Shown: positions 9,723 to 21,493, numbered from the stretch's first letter. The stretch is 64,000 bases of DNA from Amycolatopsis taiwanensis DSM 45107 (GCF_000519205.1 NZ_JAFB01000028.1:77862-141861); one strand, 5' to 3'. The notes: generated from the sequence alone by a model not told the origin. Translations and numbers: made by a program.

Positions 9723-10628
9723 ATGAGCGACGAAGACGTGACACGTACCCAGACCTTCCCCGTCGAAGGGGCGGTGGAGCTCGACGTGAACGTCACGTTC
9801 GGGCGTGTCGACATATCGCTGGACGCCGAGAACGAGGCGGTGGTGGAGGTCCGGCACGACCCGTCCATCCAGCAGCCGTGGGCCCAGAGCGTGACCAGCG
9901 TGCTGAACTGGGTCACGGAGCGGTTCGGCGACCAATGGACCGCCCAGTGGGGCACCGACCTGCGGGGCGGGTCGGGCGACGCGGTCGAGCAGACCCGGAT
10001 CGAGCTGACCGGCAACCGCCTGGTCGTGCACGCGCCGAAGGCCCTGCCGCTGCGCGGCACCCCGCTCGCGGTGACCGTCCGCGCGCCGTCCGGTACGCAT
10101 GTCCAGGTGCGTGCGGGCTCGGCCAACGTGACGGTGACCGGTGCGGCCGGGCGGGCGGACATCCTGACCGGGTCCGGCGAGGTGAAGCTCGACCGGGCCG
10201 ACGGAGCCGCCACCGTCCGCACCGGAACCGGGCCGGTCCGGCTCGGCCCGGCCCTGTCCGGGCTTCAGGTCCGCACCGGCGGTGGCGACGTCGAAGCGTC
10301 GTCGCTGTCGGGCTCGGCCACCCTGGTCACCGGCACCGGCGACATCTGGCTGGGCGCCGCCGCCGGCGAGATCATGGCCCGCACCGGAAGTGGTGACCTG
10401 TCCGTCGCCGACGCGGCGGGCGGGACGCTCGAACTGATCACCGGCTCCGGGGAGATCCGGGTCGGCGTCCGGCCCGGGGTGGCCGCGGAGATCGACCTCA
10501 CCTCCGGCTCCGGCAAGGTGTCCACCGAGCTGGACCTGGCGCAGGAGCCGCCGGACGGGGAGATCCCGCTCCAGGTCCGCGCCCGCACCGGCTCCGGCAG
10601 CGCCGTGGTCACCCGCGCGGCTCAGTAG
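9723..10628 (+). CDS. DUF4097-family beta-strand repeat protein
   Basis: 301 residues. After about 110 residues the protein becomes a series of short beta-strand repeats with G-S-G-x-(V/I/L) and T-G-T-G/S-G turns (for example T-G-S-G-E-V, T-G-T-G-P-V, T-G-S-G-D-L). This is the right-handed beta-helix pattern of DUF4097 proteins. No signal peptide is visible, so it is probably cytoplasmic. Function unknown. I chose the ATG at 9723 (GGAGAAAG upstream) over one at 9675. It probably forms a two-gene operon with the upstream ribbon-helix-helix gene. Confidence 0.85.
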   Translation: MSDEDVTRTQTFPVEGAVELDVNVTFGRVDISLDAENEAVVEVRHDPSIQQPWAQSVTSVLNWVTERFGDQWTAQWGTDLRGGSGDAVEQTRIELTGNRLVVHAPKALPLRGTPLAVTVRAPSGTHVQVRAGSANVTVTGAAGRADILTGSGEVKLDRADGAATVRTGTGPVRLGPALSGLQVRTGGGDVEASSLSGSATLVTGTGDIWLGAAAGEIMARTGSGDLSVADAAGGTLELITGSGEIRVGVRPGVAAEIDLTSGSGKVSTELDLAQEPPDGEIPLQVRARTGSGSAVVTRAAQ

Positions 10629-10688
10629 GCCATCCGGTGTTTCACCGGCGCACCCGGGGCGCCGACTGGGACACACCACCAAGGGGGT

Positions 10689-10736
10689 AGCAGGGGGCGT
10701 TTGCCGCGGATCGTTTCGTAGCAAACGCCCCTTGCT
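10689..10736. terminator. Bidirectional hairpin between convergent genes
   Basis: Arms 10689-10704 and 10721-10736 are complementary over 16 bp with one G-U wobble, around a 16-nt loop. It lies between the 3' ends of the DUF4097 gene and the YcaQ-like gene. There is no T-tract, as is usual in actinomycetes. Confidence 0.75.
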
Positions 10737-10751
10737 CCAACTCCCGGCGCC

Positions 10752-11960
10752 TCACCCCGCCTGGCGCGCCAGGGCCGGTGCGAGATCGCCGCGGGCGCCG
10801 ATCGCAACGCCGTCGAGGCCGAGCCAGCCGGCCATGAGCCGCAGTTCCCCGGCCAGTTCATCGGCCACGCGGGGAACGTCCACGCCCGGCTCGGCGAACG
10901 CGCCCGGCACCCGCAGCAGGCCCGCCTCCCGGTCGGCCTTCAGGTCGACCCGGGCCACCAGCTCGCCGTCGAGCAGGAACGGGAAGACGTAGTAACCGTG
11001 AACCCGTTTCGGCTCGGGGACATAGATCTCGATGCGGTACCGGAAACCGAACAGCCGCTCGGTGCGGGCCCGTTCCCAGATCAACGGGTCGAACGGGCAC
11101 AGCAGCGCGCGACCGGTGATCTTCCGTGGCACCTTCGCGTCGGCATGCCGGTACGCCGGGGCACGCCAGGTGCGGACCCGCACCTGCTCCAGCACCCCCG
11201 CCTCGACCAGTTCGGCCACCGCCTGGTGACTCACCTCCGGCCCCAGCCGGTAGTAGTCGCGCAGGTCGGTCTCGGTGGCCACGCCCAGCGCGCTCGCGGC
11301 GCGGGCGATCAGCTGCCGCGCGCCGTCGGCCGCGTCGACGCGACGGGTCAGCGACTCGGGCGGCAACACCCGCTCGGGCAGGTCGTAAAGCCGTTCGAAC
11401 CCGCGGCGGGTGCCGGTGGTCAGCCGGCCCATGCCGAACAGCCATTCACAGACCTTCTTGACCTCCGAGCGGTCCCACCACGGGCCCGGAGTGCGTTTCG
11501 ACTCCCCCGCCACCTCGCGCTCGATGCCGCCCGCGCCGATCGGGCCGAGCTCCTTGACCACGGCGAGGATGTCCTCGGCCAGGCCCGGCGAGTGCTCGAC
11601 GATCTTCGCGTAGTGGCGCCACCAGCCCGGCCGTTTCGCGCCCGAATGCAGCAGGGGCCAGTCCTCGACCGGGACCAGGCTGGCCTCGTGCGCCCAGTAC
11701 TCCACCAGCAGGCGGGGTTTCCGGGCGCTGTGCGACCAGGCCGCCTCGTCGATCAGCGATTGGTCGTAGGCACCCAGCCGCGCGAACAGCGGCGAGTAGT
11801 GCGCCCGCGCCACCACGTTCACCGAGTCCAGCTGGATCAGCTGCACCCGGGAGAGCACCCGCTTGAGATGCCTCCGCGTGGGCACCTCCGGCCGGGGATC
11901 CGCAAAGCCCTGCGCGGCCAGCGCGATCCGCCGGGCCACGCCCGAACTCATCGTCTCCAT
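10752..11960 (-). CDS. YcaQ/AlkX-like winged-helix DNA glycosylase (HTH_42)
   Basis: 402 residues. YcaQ (AlkX) removes alkylated bases and unhooks interstrand crosslinks. The family's catalytic Q-hydrophobic-D motif is seen as Q-L-D at residues 43-45, within a conserved L-I-Q-L-D-S-V-N-V-V-A-R-A-H run. The C-terminal half shows the F-D-P-L-I-W and Y-Y-V-F-P-F-L motifs of this superfamily. The start is uncertain: ATG at 11960 or 11951. The gene is divergent from a second HTH_42-superfamily gene at 12113, leaving about 150 bp for two promoters. Confidence 0.85.
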   Translation of the reverse strand: METMSSGVARRIALAAQGFADPRPEVPTRRHLKRVLSRVQLIQLDSVNVVARAHYSPLFARLGAYDQSLIDEAAWSHSARKPRLLVEYWAHEASLVPVEDWPLLHSGAKRPGWWRHYAKIVEHSPGLAEDILAVVKELGPIGAGGIEREVAGESKRTPGPWWDRSEVKKVCEWLFGMGRLTTGTRRGFERLYDLPERVLPPESLTRRVDAADGARQLIARAASALGVATETDLRDYYRLGPEVSHQAVAELVEAGVLEQVRVRTWRAPAYRHADAKVPRKITGRALLCPFDPLIWERARTERLFGFRYRIEIYVPEPKRVHGYYVFPFLLDGELVARVDLKADREAGLLRVPGAFAEPGVDVPRVADELAGELRLMAGWLGLDGVAIGARGDLAPALARQAG

Positions 11961-12112
11961 CGCCGGACATGGTGCCAGCACCCACCGACAAAACACCGCA
12001 CGGCACTGACAAAAACACCGACGAACACCGCCGTGTCCCACCGACAGTGCAGACCATCCCGCACGACCGGCGCCAAGATATGATCGGCGCACAGGTGTTC
12101 GATCGGGGTGCG

Positions 12113-13315
12113 ATGGGGGTGCGGGAACGCATGCGGCGACGAATCGAAACCGGGGAACGGCGCGCGCGGCTGGCCCAGCGGCATCGGCTGGCGGTCGACG
12201 CCAGAACCAAGGATCCGGTGGCGGTCGCCGACAGCGTGGTCGCGTTGCACAGCACCGATCCGGCGTCGGTGTACCTCTCCGCCCTGGTCCGCATGACCGA
12301 CGGGAACATCGGCACGATCGAGCGTGCGCTCTACGAGGACCGAAGCCTGCTCCGGTTGCTCGGTATGCGCCGGACGGTCTTCGTCGCCTCGCTGGAGGTG
12401 GCACCGGCGATCCAAGCGGGCTGCTCACGTGACGTCGCCGCCCGGGAGCGGCGCAAGCTGATCCAGCTGCTCACCGACTCGGACATCGCCAAGAACGCCG
12501 AACGGTGGCTGGACGAAACGAGCGAGATCGCGTTGCACGCGCTGGCCGCGCGCGGTGAAGCGACCGCCGCCGAGCTGGCCACCGACGACCCGCGCCTGGG
12601 GGCCAAGGTCGTGCTCTCCAGGGGCAAGAGCTACGAGGGTCGCCAGAGCGTCTCCAGCAGGCTCATGTTTCTGCTCGCCGCGGAGGGCAAGGTGGTCCGC
12701 GGCCGCCCTCGCGGCTCCTGGCTGTCGAGCCAGTACAGCTGGACGCCCAGCACCGCGTGGATCCCGGGTGGACTGGACCACCTGGCCACGCCGGACGGCC
12801 AGGCCGAGCTGGCCCGCCGGTGGCTCGCCACTTACGGTCCGGCGACGCCGGAGGATCTGCAGTGGTGGACGGGCTGGACCAAGACACAGGTCAAGCGGGC
12901 CCTCGCCGGATTACGGCTGGCCGAGGTCGAGCTGGAGGACGGGCCGGGCATCGTGCTCGCCGACGACCTGGAGCCGCCACCGGCGCCCGAGCCGTCCGCG
13001 GCGCTGCTGCCGGCCCTCGATCCCGTGCCGATGGGCTGGCGGCGGCGGGAGTGGTTGCTCGGCGAGCACGGCCCGAAACTGTTCGACCAGGCGGGCAACG
13101 CCGGCCCGACGTTGTGGTGGGACGGCCGGATCGTCGGCGGCTGGGCACAGGACGCCGGCGGGGTGATCGTGTACCGGTTCCTGGAGGACGTCGGCTCCGA
13201 GGCCACCGCCGCGGTGGAAAAGGAGGCGGCCCGCCTGACCGAACTGCTCGGTGGTAACCGCCTCTCCCCTCGCGCGCGAGGCAAGACATGGGTCGAAACG
13301 GACCTGACCGCCTAG
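12113..13315 (+). CDS. HTH_42 (AlkZ-like) winged-helix protein lacking the usual catalytic motif
   Basis: 400 residues from the ATG at 12113 (GGGGTGCG upstream); an ATG at 12080 would add 11 residues. It belongs to the same superfamily as the divergent neighbour (winged-helix repeats; W-W-D-G-R-I-V-G-G-W near the end). At the position aligned with the glycosylase Q-x-Q/Q-x-D motif it carries H-S-T (residues 46-48, in L-H-S-T-D-P). Base-excision activity is therefore uncertain; it may act on other lesions or only bind DNA. The alignment was made by eye. Confidence 0.8.
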   Translation: MGVRERMRRRIETGERRARLAQRHRLAVDARTKDPVAVADSVVALHSTDPASVYLSALVRMTDGNIGTIERALYEDRSLLRLLGMRRTVFVASLEVAPAIQAGCSRDVAARERRKLIQLLTDSDIAKNAERWLDETSEIALHALAARGEATAAELATDDPRLGAKVVLSRGKSYEGRQSVSSRLMFLLAAEGKVVRGRPRGSWLSSQYSWTPSTAWIPGGLDHLATPDGQAELARRWLATYGPATPEDLQWWTGWTKTQVKRALAGLRLAEVELEDGPGIVLADDLEPPPAPEPSAALLPALDPVPMGWRRREWLLGEHGPKLFDQAGNAGPTLWWDGRIVGGWAQDAGGVIVYRFLEDVGSEATAAVEKEAARLTELLGGNRLSPRARGKTWVETDLTA

Positions 13316-13357
13316 GCAGTGTTTCTAGGTGCGCGCGATCGCGTCGGCCACGCCGGT

Positions 13358-13388
13358 GGTGACGAAGGTGTGCGGCACCTTCGTCACC
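13358..13388. terminator. Perfect 13-bp hairpin between convergent genes
   Basis: GGTGACGAAGGTG (13358-13370), loop TGCGG, then CACCTTCGTCACC (13376-13388). It sits midway between the stops of the AlkZ-like gene (13315) and the phospholipase gene (13439) and could end transcription from both sides. The rest of the 123-bp gap shows no coding sequence. Confidence 0.75.
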
Positions 13389-13438
13389 GGTCCCGGCTGT
13401 GGCACGGGATGGTTGAGAACGCCAACGACTTCCGGGCG

Positions 13439-15931
13439 CTAGACGAAGACCATGGACGAGGGTTGCTGGGACGCGCCGAGCTCGACCGTGGCGGACACGC
13501 GCAAGTCCGCCAGACCGACCGCCTGCACGTTCGACGCCGCGTTCAAGGCGACCCACAGGGTGTCCGACGTGGCCCCGAGGCCGGTGGGAACGTGGCCGAC
13601 CTGCACCGTCGCGACGACGGCGTGCTTGCCGGTGTCGATCACCGAAACGGTGTCCTCGTTGGCATTGCTGACGTAGGCGAAGGCACCGTCGGGCCGGAAC
13701 GCCACGGCCCAGGGCGTCCGGCCGACCTTGATCCGCCGCACGACCTGCTCCGACGCCACGTCGACCACGACGACGGCGCCTTCCCACGGCAGCGCCGCGT
13801 ACAGGACCGTGCCGTCCGGCGACAACGCAATCCGGTTCGCACGCGGCGCCTCGGGACGTCGTGACCGTATTGCCCTGCTCCCGGCATCCACAATAGACAG
13901 TCCATCATGGCAGGTGACGAAAAGCTTTGTCCCGTCAGGAGAAACAGCCACCGAGTGCGGCGCCTCGCCAACGGTGATCTCACCAGTCACCTTTTCCGTG
14001 GCGACGTCGATGACTGACACCGTCCGCGCACCACCGGGCCCGGTGTCCGGACCGGTGTTGGCCACGTACGCGTCTTTCCCGTCGCGAGAAATCGTGATGC
14101 CGTGCGGCGCCAGGCCGACCGTGATGGTCCCGGTGATCGTGTCCGTCGCGGGATCGAACACCGAGACATCGCTGGCGCCGGAGTTGGTGAAGAACAGCTT
14201 CGAACCGTCCGGTGTGGACGCGATCCCGTACGGGTTGTTCGCCGCGTGGACGGCCTTCACCAACGTTTTGGTCTCGGTGTCGATGACCGCAATCGAGAAC
14301 CCGCTGATAGCGGTGACATAGGCGTGCGTCGCGGTGCTCTTCGGGGCTGCCGCCGCGGCGATCGCGCCGACCGGGATGCCCGGGAAGCTGGTTCCCGCGA
14401 CACCGTCGGGGAAGTCCGACCGGTGGGTCGTGAGGGTCTCGGCCACTCGGCCGGCGGTCTGGATCGGCAGGCCGGCAAACGCCGCGGAAACGGTCGCCGT
14501 GGCAGTGGTCGCGCGCGGCTTCGGATGACCACCGTGTTCCTGGTGCGGCGGGGCCTGGTCGGCCCCGGGAATGGTCGCCGGCGGCAACGTGGCCACCTCG
14601 TGCGTGGCCTCCCACAGCTGGTTCTTCGTCGATGGCAGGGCCGGGAAGGGCTTGCCGGTGGGGTGACCGAGCGCCGAGGTCAGGTCGCCGAAGGTGTCCC
14701 GTCGCCACTGGCTGATGTTCGGTTCACGCACGCCGGTGAACTGCTCCAGGAACCGCAGCACCGAGGTGTGGTCGAATCGTTCGCGAGCGACGAACCCGCC
14801 GGCGGTCCACGGCGAGACGATGATGCACGGCACGCGGAAGCCGGCGCCGATGGGCAGGCCGTTGACGAACTCGTCCGCGGTCCCGGCCGGCGGGGTGGGC
14901 GGCGGCACGTGGTCGAACAGCCCGTCGTTCTCGTCGTAGTTGAGGATGAACACGGTCTTGCGCCAGACGTCCGGGTTGGCCGCGACGGCGTCGAGTTTGC
15001 TCGCCAGGAAGTCGGCGCCCGCAGCAGGGATGTACTGCGGATGCTCGCATTGCGCCGCGGTCGGGATGATCCACGACACGGTGGGCAGCCGGTCGTTGCG
15101 CGCGTCCTCCTCGAACTGATCGGCCGGGCCGATGGTCATGCCGTGCTGGTAGAGCGCAGAGGAAACGTCGGCATCCTGGAAATTCTCGAAGAACTTCAGG
15201 GGGTTGCAGCCGTAGTCGTCCTCCTGCTGATAGACGTGCCACGACACACCGGCCTGGGTGAGGCGTTCGGGATAGGTCGTCCAGGTGAAGGGTGAGGGCA
15301 CCGTGTTGCTGATGATCGGGCCACCATTCCGGCCCGACGGATCGATCGTGCCCGTCCAGTGGTAGAGCCGGTTGGGCCAGGTCGGGCCCATCAGCGCGCA
15401 GTGGTAGGCGTCGCAGATGGTGAACGACTCGGCGAGCGCGAACTGGAAGGGGATGTCGTCGCGCGTGTAGTAGCCCATGGTGTAGGGGCCGTGCGCGTCG
15501 CCGTCGGCCTTGCGGTGGGCCGGCAGCCAGTTGTCCATCTTTCCGTTGTTCCAGGCGGAATGCTGCACGGTGTACGCATGGCTGGTCGACGGGATCGCCT
15601 GCGAGCTCGTTTTCCTGGTGTCCAGGTGGAAGGGCAGCAGATAGCCCGCGGGGTTCTTCTCATCGGGCTGGTAGAAAACCGACTTCCCGCTGGCCAGCAT
15701 GATCGCGTCCGGGTCGTCGAACCCGCGCACGCCCGGCAGCGTGCCGAAGTAGTGGTCGAAGGAGCGGTTCTCCTGCATCAGGATCACCACATGCTCGATT
15801 CCGGACAACGGCCCAGGCGTTTCCGTACTGGCCAACGCCTTGCGCAGGTTCGGCGGAAGCGCACCCATGGCGGCCGCGCCGGTCGCCGCCAAACCCGTCT
15901 TGAGCACCGTACGTCTGCTGAAATCGGCCAC
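13439..15931 (-). CDS. Tat-exported phospholipase C-type phosphoesterase fused to YVTN propeller
   Basis: 830 residues from a GTG at 15931 with GAAGGAG 6 bp upstream. A twin-arginine signal (S-R-R-T-V-L-K, residues 5-11) precedes a hydrophobic stretch, so the protein is exported folded. Residues about 40-440 are a bacterial phospholipase C/acid phosphatase AcpA-type domain, with the E-N-R-S-F-D-H-Y-F-G motif at 54-63. After an Ala/His/Pro-rich linker, residues about 530-830 form a YVTN-type beta-propeller of D-x-x-(T)-x-x-V-x-x-I-x-V-G blades. The hydrolase acts on phosphodiester or phospholipid substrates; the propeller may bind wall or protein. Confidence 0.88.
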   Translation of the reverse strand: MADFSRRTVLKTGLAATGAAAMGALPPNLRKALASTETPGPLSGIEHVVILMQENRSFDHYFGTLPGVRGFDDPDAIMLASGKSVFYQPDEKNPAGYLLPFHLDTRKTSSQAIPSTSHAYTVQHSAWNNGKMDNWLPAHRKADGDAHGPYTMGYYTRDDIPFQFALAESFTICDAYHCALMGPTWPNRLYHWTGTIDPSGRNGGPIISNTVPSPFTWTTYPERLTQAGVSWHVYQQEDDYGCNPLKFFENFQDADVSSALYQHGMTIGPADQFEEDARNDRLPTVSWIIPTAAQCEHPQYIPAAGADFLASKLDAVAANPDVWRKTVFILNYDENDGLFDHVPPPTPPAGTADEFVNGLPIGAGFRVPCIIVSPWTAGGFVARERFDHTSVLRFLEQFTGVREPNISQWRRDTFGDLTSALGHPTGKPFPALPSTKNQLWEATHEVATLPPATIPGADQAPPHQEHGGHPKPRATTATATVSAAFAGLPIQTAGRVAETLTTHRSDFPDGVAGTSFPGIPVGAIAAAAAPKSTATHAYVTAISGFSIAVIDTETKTLVKAVHAANNPYGIASTPDGSKLFFTNSGASDVSVFDPATDTITGTITVGLAPHGITISRDGKDAYVANTGPDTGPGGARTVSVIDVATEKVTGEITVGEAPHSVAVSPDGTKLFVTCHDGLSIVDAGSRAIRSRRPEAPRANRIALSPDGTVLYAALPWEGAVVVVDVASEQVVRRIKVGRTPWAVAFRPDGAFAYVSNANEDTVSVIDTGKHAVVATVQVGHVPTGLGATSDTLWVALNAASNVQAVGLADLRVSATVELGASQQPSSMVFV

Positions 15932-16078
15932 GTTCGACTCCTTCGTCACCCCAGCATGCACGATAATTTCGATCATCGCGCATGAGAAGTTAACAAGCAA
16001 CGACTTTAAGTGGAGGTTCGCCTTCCAATTTCGACCCGGGGTCGCGGCCCGCGGTCCGGCTATCGAGCGTGACTGGCT

Positions 16079-16651
16079 ATGTTCGACTCCGTGAGCACCG
16101 TCGAAGTCCGCGCCGCCGTCGCCGGGGACGCCCCGGAGATCGCCCGTATCCAGCGCATCACCTGGCGCACCGCGTACACGGACATGTTGGGTGAACAGGC
16201 ACTTGCCCAGCTCGATTCGCCCGACGCGGAACAGAGCTGGGTCGACGCGATCGCGCACCCGGACACCACGGTCCAGCTGGCCACCGAAGGCACCTTCATC
16301 GTCGGTTTCTGCGTCGCCGGCCTGGCCCCGCGTGAGGAAGTCGCCAGCGCCGCGGGTGAGCTTCCCGACGACGCGGAGAGCACGGGCCTCATCGCGACCA
16401 TCCTGGTCGAGCCGCGGTGGGGACGCCGGGGGCACGGCAGCCGGCTGCTCGCCGGAGCCGCCGCGGAGTTGCGCCGACGCGGCGCGAAGCGCGGCATCAC
16501 CTGGGTCGCCGAGTCGGACTCGGCGTCACTGAGTTTCTTCCGCCGCGCGGGCTGGCGGCCGGACGGCACCGTGCGCACCCTCGACACCGGCCAACGCCGG
16601 CTGCGCGAGCTGCGCCTGACCGGGGAGCTCGAAATCGAGCTCGTCGACTGA
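16079..16651 (+). CDS. GNAT-family N-acetyltransferase
   Basis: 190 residues. The acetyl-CoA pyrophosphate-binding motif R-W-G-R-R-G-H-G-S-R-L-L (R-x-x-G-x-G/A) is preceded by I-A-T-I-L-V, and the C-terminal S-L-S-F-F-R-R-A-G-W follows, as expected for GNAT motifs A and B. The substrate cannot be inferred. ATG at 16079; a GTG at 16091 is an alternative. The last 126 bp overlap the 3' end of the convergent GT87 gene. Confidence 0.85.
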   Translation: MFDSVSTVEVRAAVAGDAPEIARIQRITWRTAYTDMLGEQALAQLDSPDAEQSWVDAIAHPDTTVQLATEGTFIVGFCVAGLAPREEVASAAGELPDDAESTGLIATILVEPRWGRRGHGSRLLAGAAAELRRRGAKRGITWVAESDSASLSFFRRAGWRPDGTVRTLDTGQRRLRELRLTGELEIELVD

Positions 16652-17851
16652 CCGCCGCCGGCCGAGGAACCACCGCACGGTCATCACGATGAGGAATATC
16701 ACGGCGACGATCTGGTAGCTGCTGCCCGCCACTTTCTGCGGGAAGCTCCAGATCTCGTATTCCAGCGGCACCCGGTAATGCGGGGCGAGCCAGAGGATCA
16801 CCACCCCGGCCCAGCCGCCGAACAGCAACCAGAAGTTGTGCTTCTGGTAGCCCATCACCATCACCAGCGCGGCGGTGGGCAGGGCGAGGATCCAGTGGTG
16901 CGACCAGGAAATCGGCGACAGCAGCAGGTCACCGGTCGCGGTCACGCCCAGCGCGAGCGCCAGGTTGCCGTCCTTGAGCGCGCGGGAGGTGCCCAGCCAG
17001 GTCATCACCGCGACGGCGACCACCGACAGCCCGCCGATGACCAGCAGCTTGTTCCCGGCCAGGCCGAGCTTCACGTAGCTGGAGATCACCGCCTCGTTGG
17101 CGTGAATCGGACCGATGTTCATGCCGGTGGCGTGGAAGACCCGGTCGGTCCAGTACAGGATCGAGTCACGGGGCATCAGCACGAACGCGATCGCGGTCAT
17201 CAGCAGGAAGCTGAGGAAGCTGGTGACCACCGCGCGGAAGTCCTTGCGCAGCAGGAAAATCAGCACGAACCCGGCGGGGGTGAGCTTCACCGCGGCCGCG
17301 ATGCCGATCAGCGCGCCGCGCGGCCAGCGCGGGTTCGGCCACAGCACGTCCAGCGCGACCATCATCATCAGCAGGACGTTGATCTGGCCCCAGAAGATGG
17401 TGTTGGACACCGGGTGCGCGACCACGAGCGCGAAGCAGCCGGCCAGCACCATCCACGGCTTGGCCAGCAGGCCGGCCAACTGCGGCGAGGCCTTGCGGTA
17501 GGCCACCACGATCGGGATCAGCGCGAGGCAGGTGACGGCGGTGAGCAGCGGGTACCCGATGTGCGGCGGGATGATCGCCAGCGGGGTGAACAGGACCGCG
17601 GAGAACGGCGGATACGTGTAGGGCAGGGGACCGCCGACCGGCGAAACCGGCAGTTCGGTGTAGATGGAGCGGCCGTGGAGGAAGGTGTCCGCGCCGAGCC
17701 GGTACACGTCGACGTCCGTGGGCCATTTGACGATGCCGTGCGCGTAGTACGCCATCGCGGCGAAGCACAGCAGGGCCAGCACCAGTTCAGCACCCAGGCG
17801 GAGCCGCTCCGCCGCGCTGCCGTGCCTCATCGTCGAGATGACAGACTTCAA
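16526..17851 (-). CDS. GT87-type (DUF2029) polytopic mannosyltransferase-like protein
   Basis: 441 residues with about ten hydrophobic segments. The N-terminal D-V-D-V-Y-R-L-G and Y-T-Y-P-P-F-S-A-V-L-F-T-P-L motifs match the alpha-1,2-mannosyltransferase (GT87) family, which uses polyprenyl-phosphate mannose on the outer face of the membrane (PimE-like). I favour the TTG at 17851, which follows GGGAGAGG, over the ATG at 17830, which has no visible ribosome-binding site. The final 45 polar residues are encoded antisense to the GNAT gene, so this tail is probably dispensable. Confidence 0.85.
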   Translation of the reverse strand: MKSVISTMRHGSAAERLRLGAELVLALLCFAAMAYYAHGIVKWPTDVDVYRLGADTFLHGRSIYTELPVSPVGGPLPYTYPPFSAVLFTPLAIIPPHIGYPLLTAVTCLALIPIVVAYRKASPQLAGLLAKPWMVLAGCFALVVAHPVSNTIFWGQINVLLMMMVALDVLWPNPRWPRGALIGIAAAVKLTPAGFVLIFLLRKDFRAVVTSFLSFLLMTAIAFVLMPRDSILYWTDRVFHATGMNIGPIHANEAVISSYVKLGLAGNKLLVIGGLSVVAVAVMTWLGTSRALKDGNLALALGVTATGDLLLSPISWSHHWILALPTAALVMVMGYQKHNFWLLFGGWAGVVILWLAPHYRVPLEYEIWSFPQKVAGSSYQIVAVIFLIVMTVRWFLGRRRSVDELDFELPGQAQLAQPALAGVEGAHGAVRPPARAAEETQ

Positions 17852-18283
17852 ATCGCCTCTCCCAGGTCCCGGCCGAGCAGTGCCCACGAAACTGACACGG
17901 CAGTCCCTATCTTCGTCTCCCACGCGCGATCCGTTACCGGCGGGTCCCGCTAAACCGCGGCCACAAAACACATCCACCGCATGACGTAGCACAGGCACAC
18001 GCCGCGTAGACGCCCGCAAGAATCCGCGCCAGATGGTATTCCAGCCCCGTCACGGCCGGCCCGGCACCCACGCCGGAGGTGAAAAACCCATACTTCACAC
18101 CGATTGACGAATAGTAGGGGTAACCCCAGTGTGACGACCCGTCTCCACTGTTACCGTCACGATGTTGTTCGAACGTGTGGGGTAGCCAGGCGATCGCCGG
18201 CCCTCGGTGGACCACGGCGGCGGTGCCTCCACGGTGGTCATGTCGCGTTTCGAATGTTGGGGACAGGCACTGTTGGAGGCACG
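17852..18283. other. 432-bp region without a supported gene
   Basis: This stretch lies between the start of the GT87 gene and that of the VTT-like gene and should hold both promoters. Open frames here lack codon bias and ribosome-binding sites. An 11-bp palindrome GGGGTAACCCC occurs near 18118. I could not identify convincing -35/-10 pairs. Confidence 0.5.
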
Positions 18284-18796
18284 ATGCTCGGCTGGTTCTG
18301 CGTGACGTTGGGCGTCGCGTTCAGCTCGGCGATCGTGCCTCTCATCAACATCGAGATGTTCGTGCTGGGGTTGGTGGCCAGCCAGCCCCAGCTGCACTGG
18401 GCGCTCGTCGCGGCGGCGGTGGCGATCGGGCAGGTGGCCGGGAAACTGCTGTACTACCTCGCCGCACGCGGTTCGATCCGGTTGCCGGGGTGGATGACCC
18501 GGGTAACGCGGCGGCGCACATCCGGCGGGCGCTGGCGCGAGCGTACGAAATGGTTACGCGCCAAGATCGAGGCGTTGCGTGAGCGGTGTCACCGCCACCC
18601 CGCGTGGATGGCCGGCACCTACGGGGTGAGCGCGGTGGTCGGAATCCCGCCGTTCATGGCGACGGTTGTCCTGGCCGGGCTGGCCGACATGTCGATGCCC
18701 ACCTTCCTCACCGCCGGCCTGGCCGGAAGGTTCGTCCGCTACGCCATTCTCGCGGCGTTCCCGGCCATCTTCGCGTCCTGGACACACCACTGGTGA
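18284..18796 (+). CDS. Small VTT/DedA-like membrane protein
   Basis: 170 residues; ATG after TTGGAGG. Hydrophobic segments lie near residues 1-25, 35-60 and 105-165, with a basic Arg/Lys-rich cytoplasmic loop (about 65-105) between them. The end, S-M-P-T-F-L-T-A-G-L-A-G-R-F-V-R-Y, resembles the G-R-x-x-R motif of VTT/DedA-family proteins, some of which move lipids across membranes. The match is by eye. It stops 14 bp before the convergent TPR-like gene. Confidence 0.6.
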   Translation: MLGWFCVTLGVAFSSAIVPLINIEMFVLGLVASQPQLHWALVAAAVAIGQVAGKLLYYLAARGSIRLPGWMTRVTRRRTSGGRWRERTKWLRAKIEALRERCHRHPAWMAGTYGVSAVVGIPPFMATVVLAGLADMSMPTFLTAGLAGRFVRYAILAAFPAIFASWTHHW

Positions 18797-18810
18797 ACCG
18801 GCCGGACCGG

Positions 18811-21468
<2,658 letters not shown>

Positions 21469-21493
21469 GCGTCCCTTTGGTTCGAGCGTGAAA

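Noticed and set aside
15932..16078. PHO boxes upstream of the phospholipase gene
   Set aside because: The nearest match (GTTCGCCTTCC) is on the wrong strand and its direct-repeat partner is poor.
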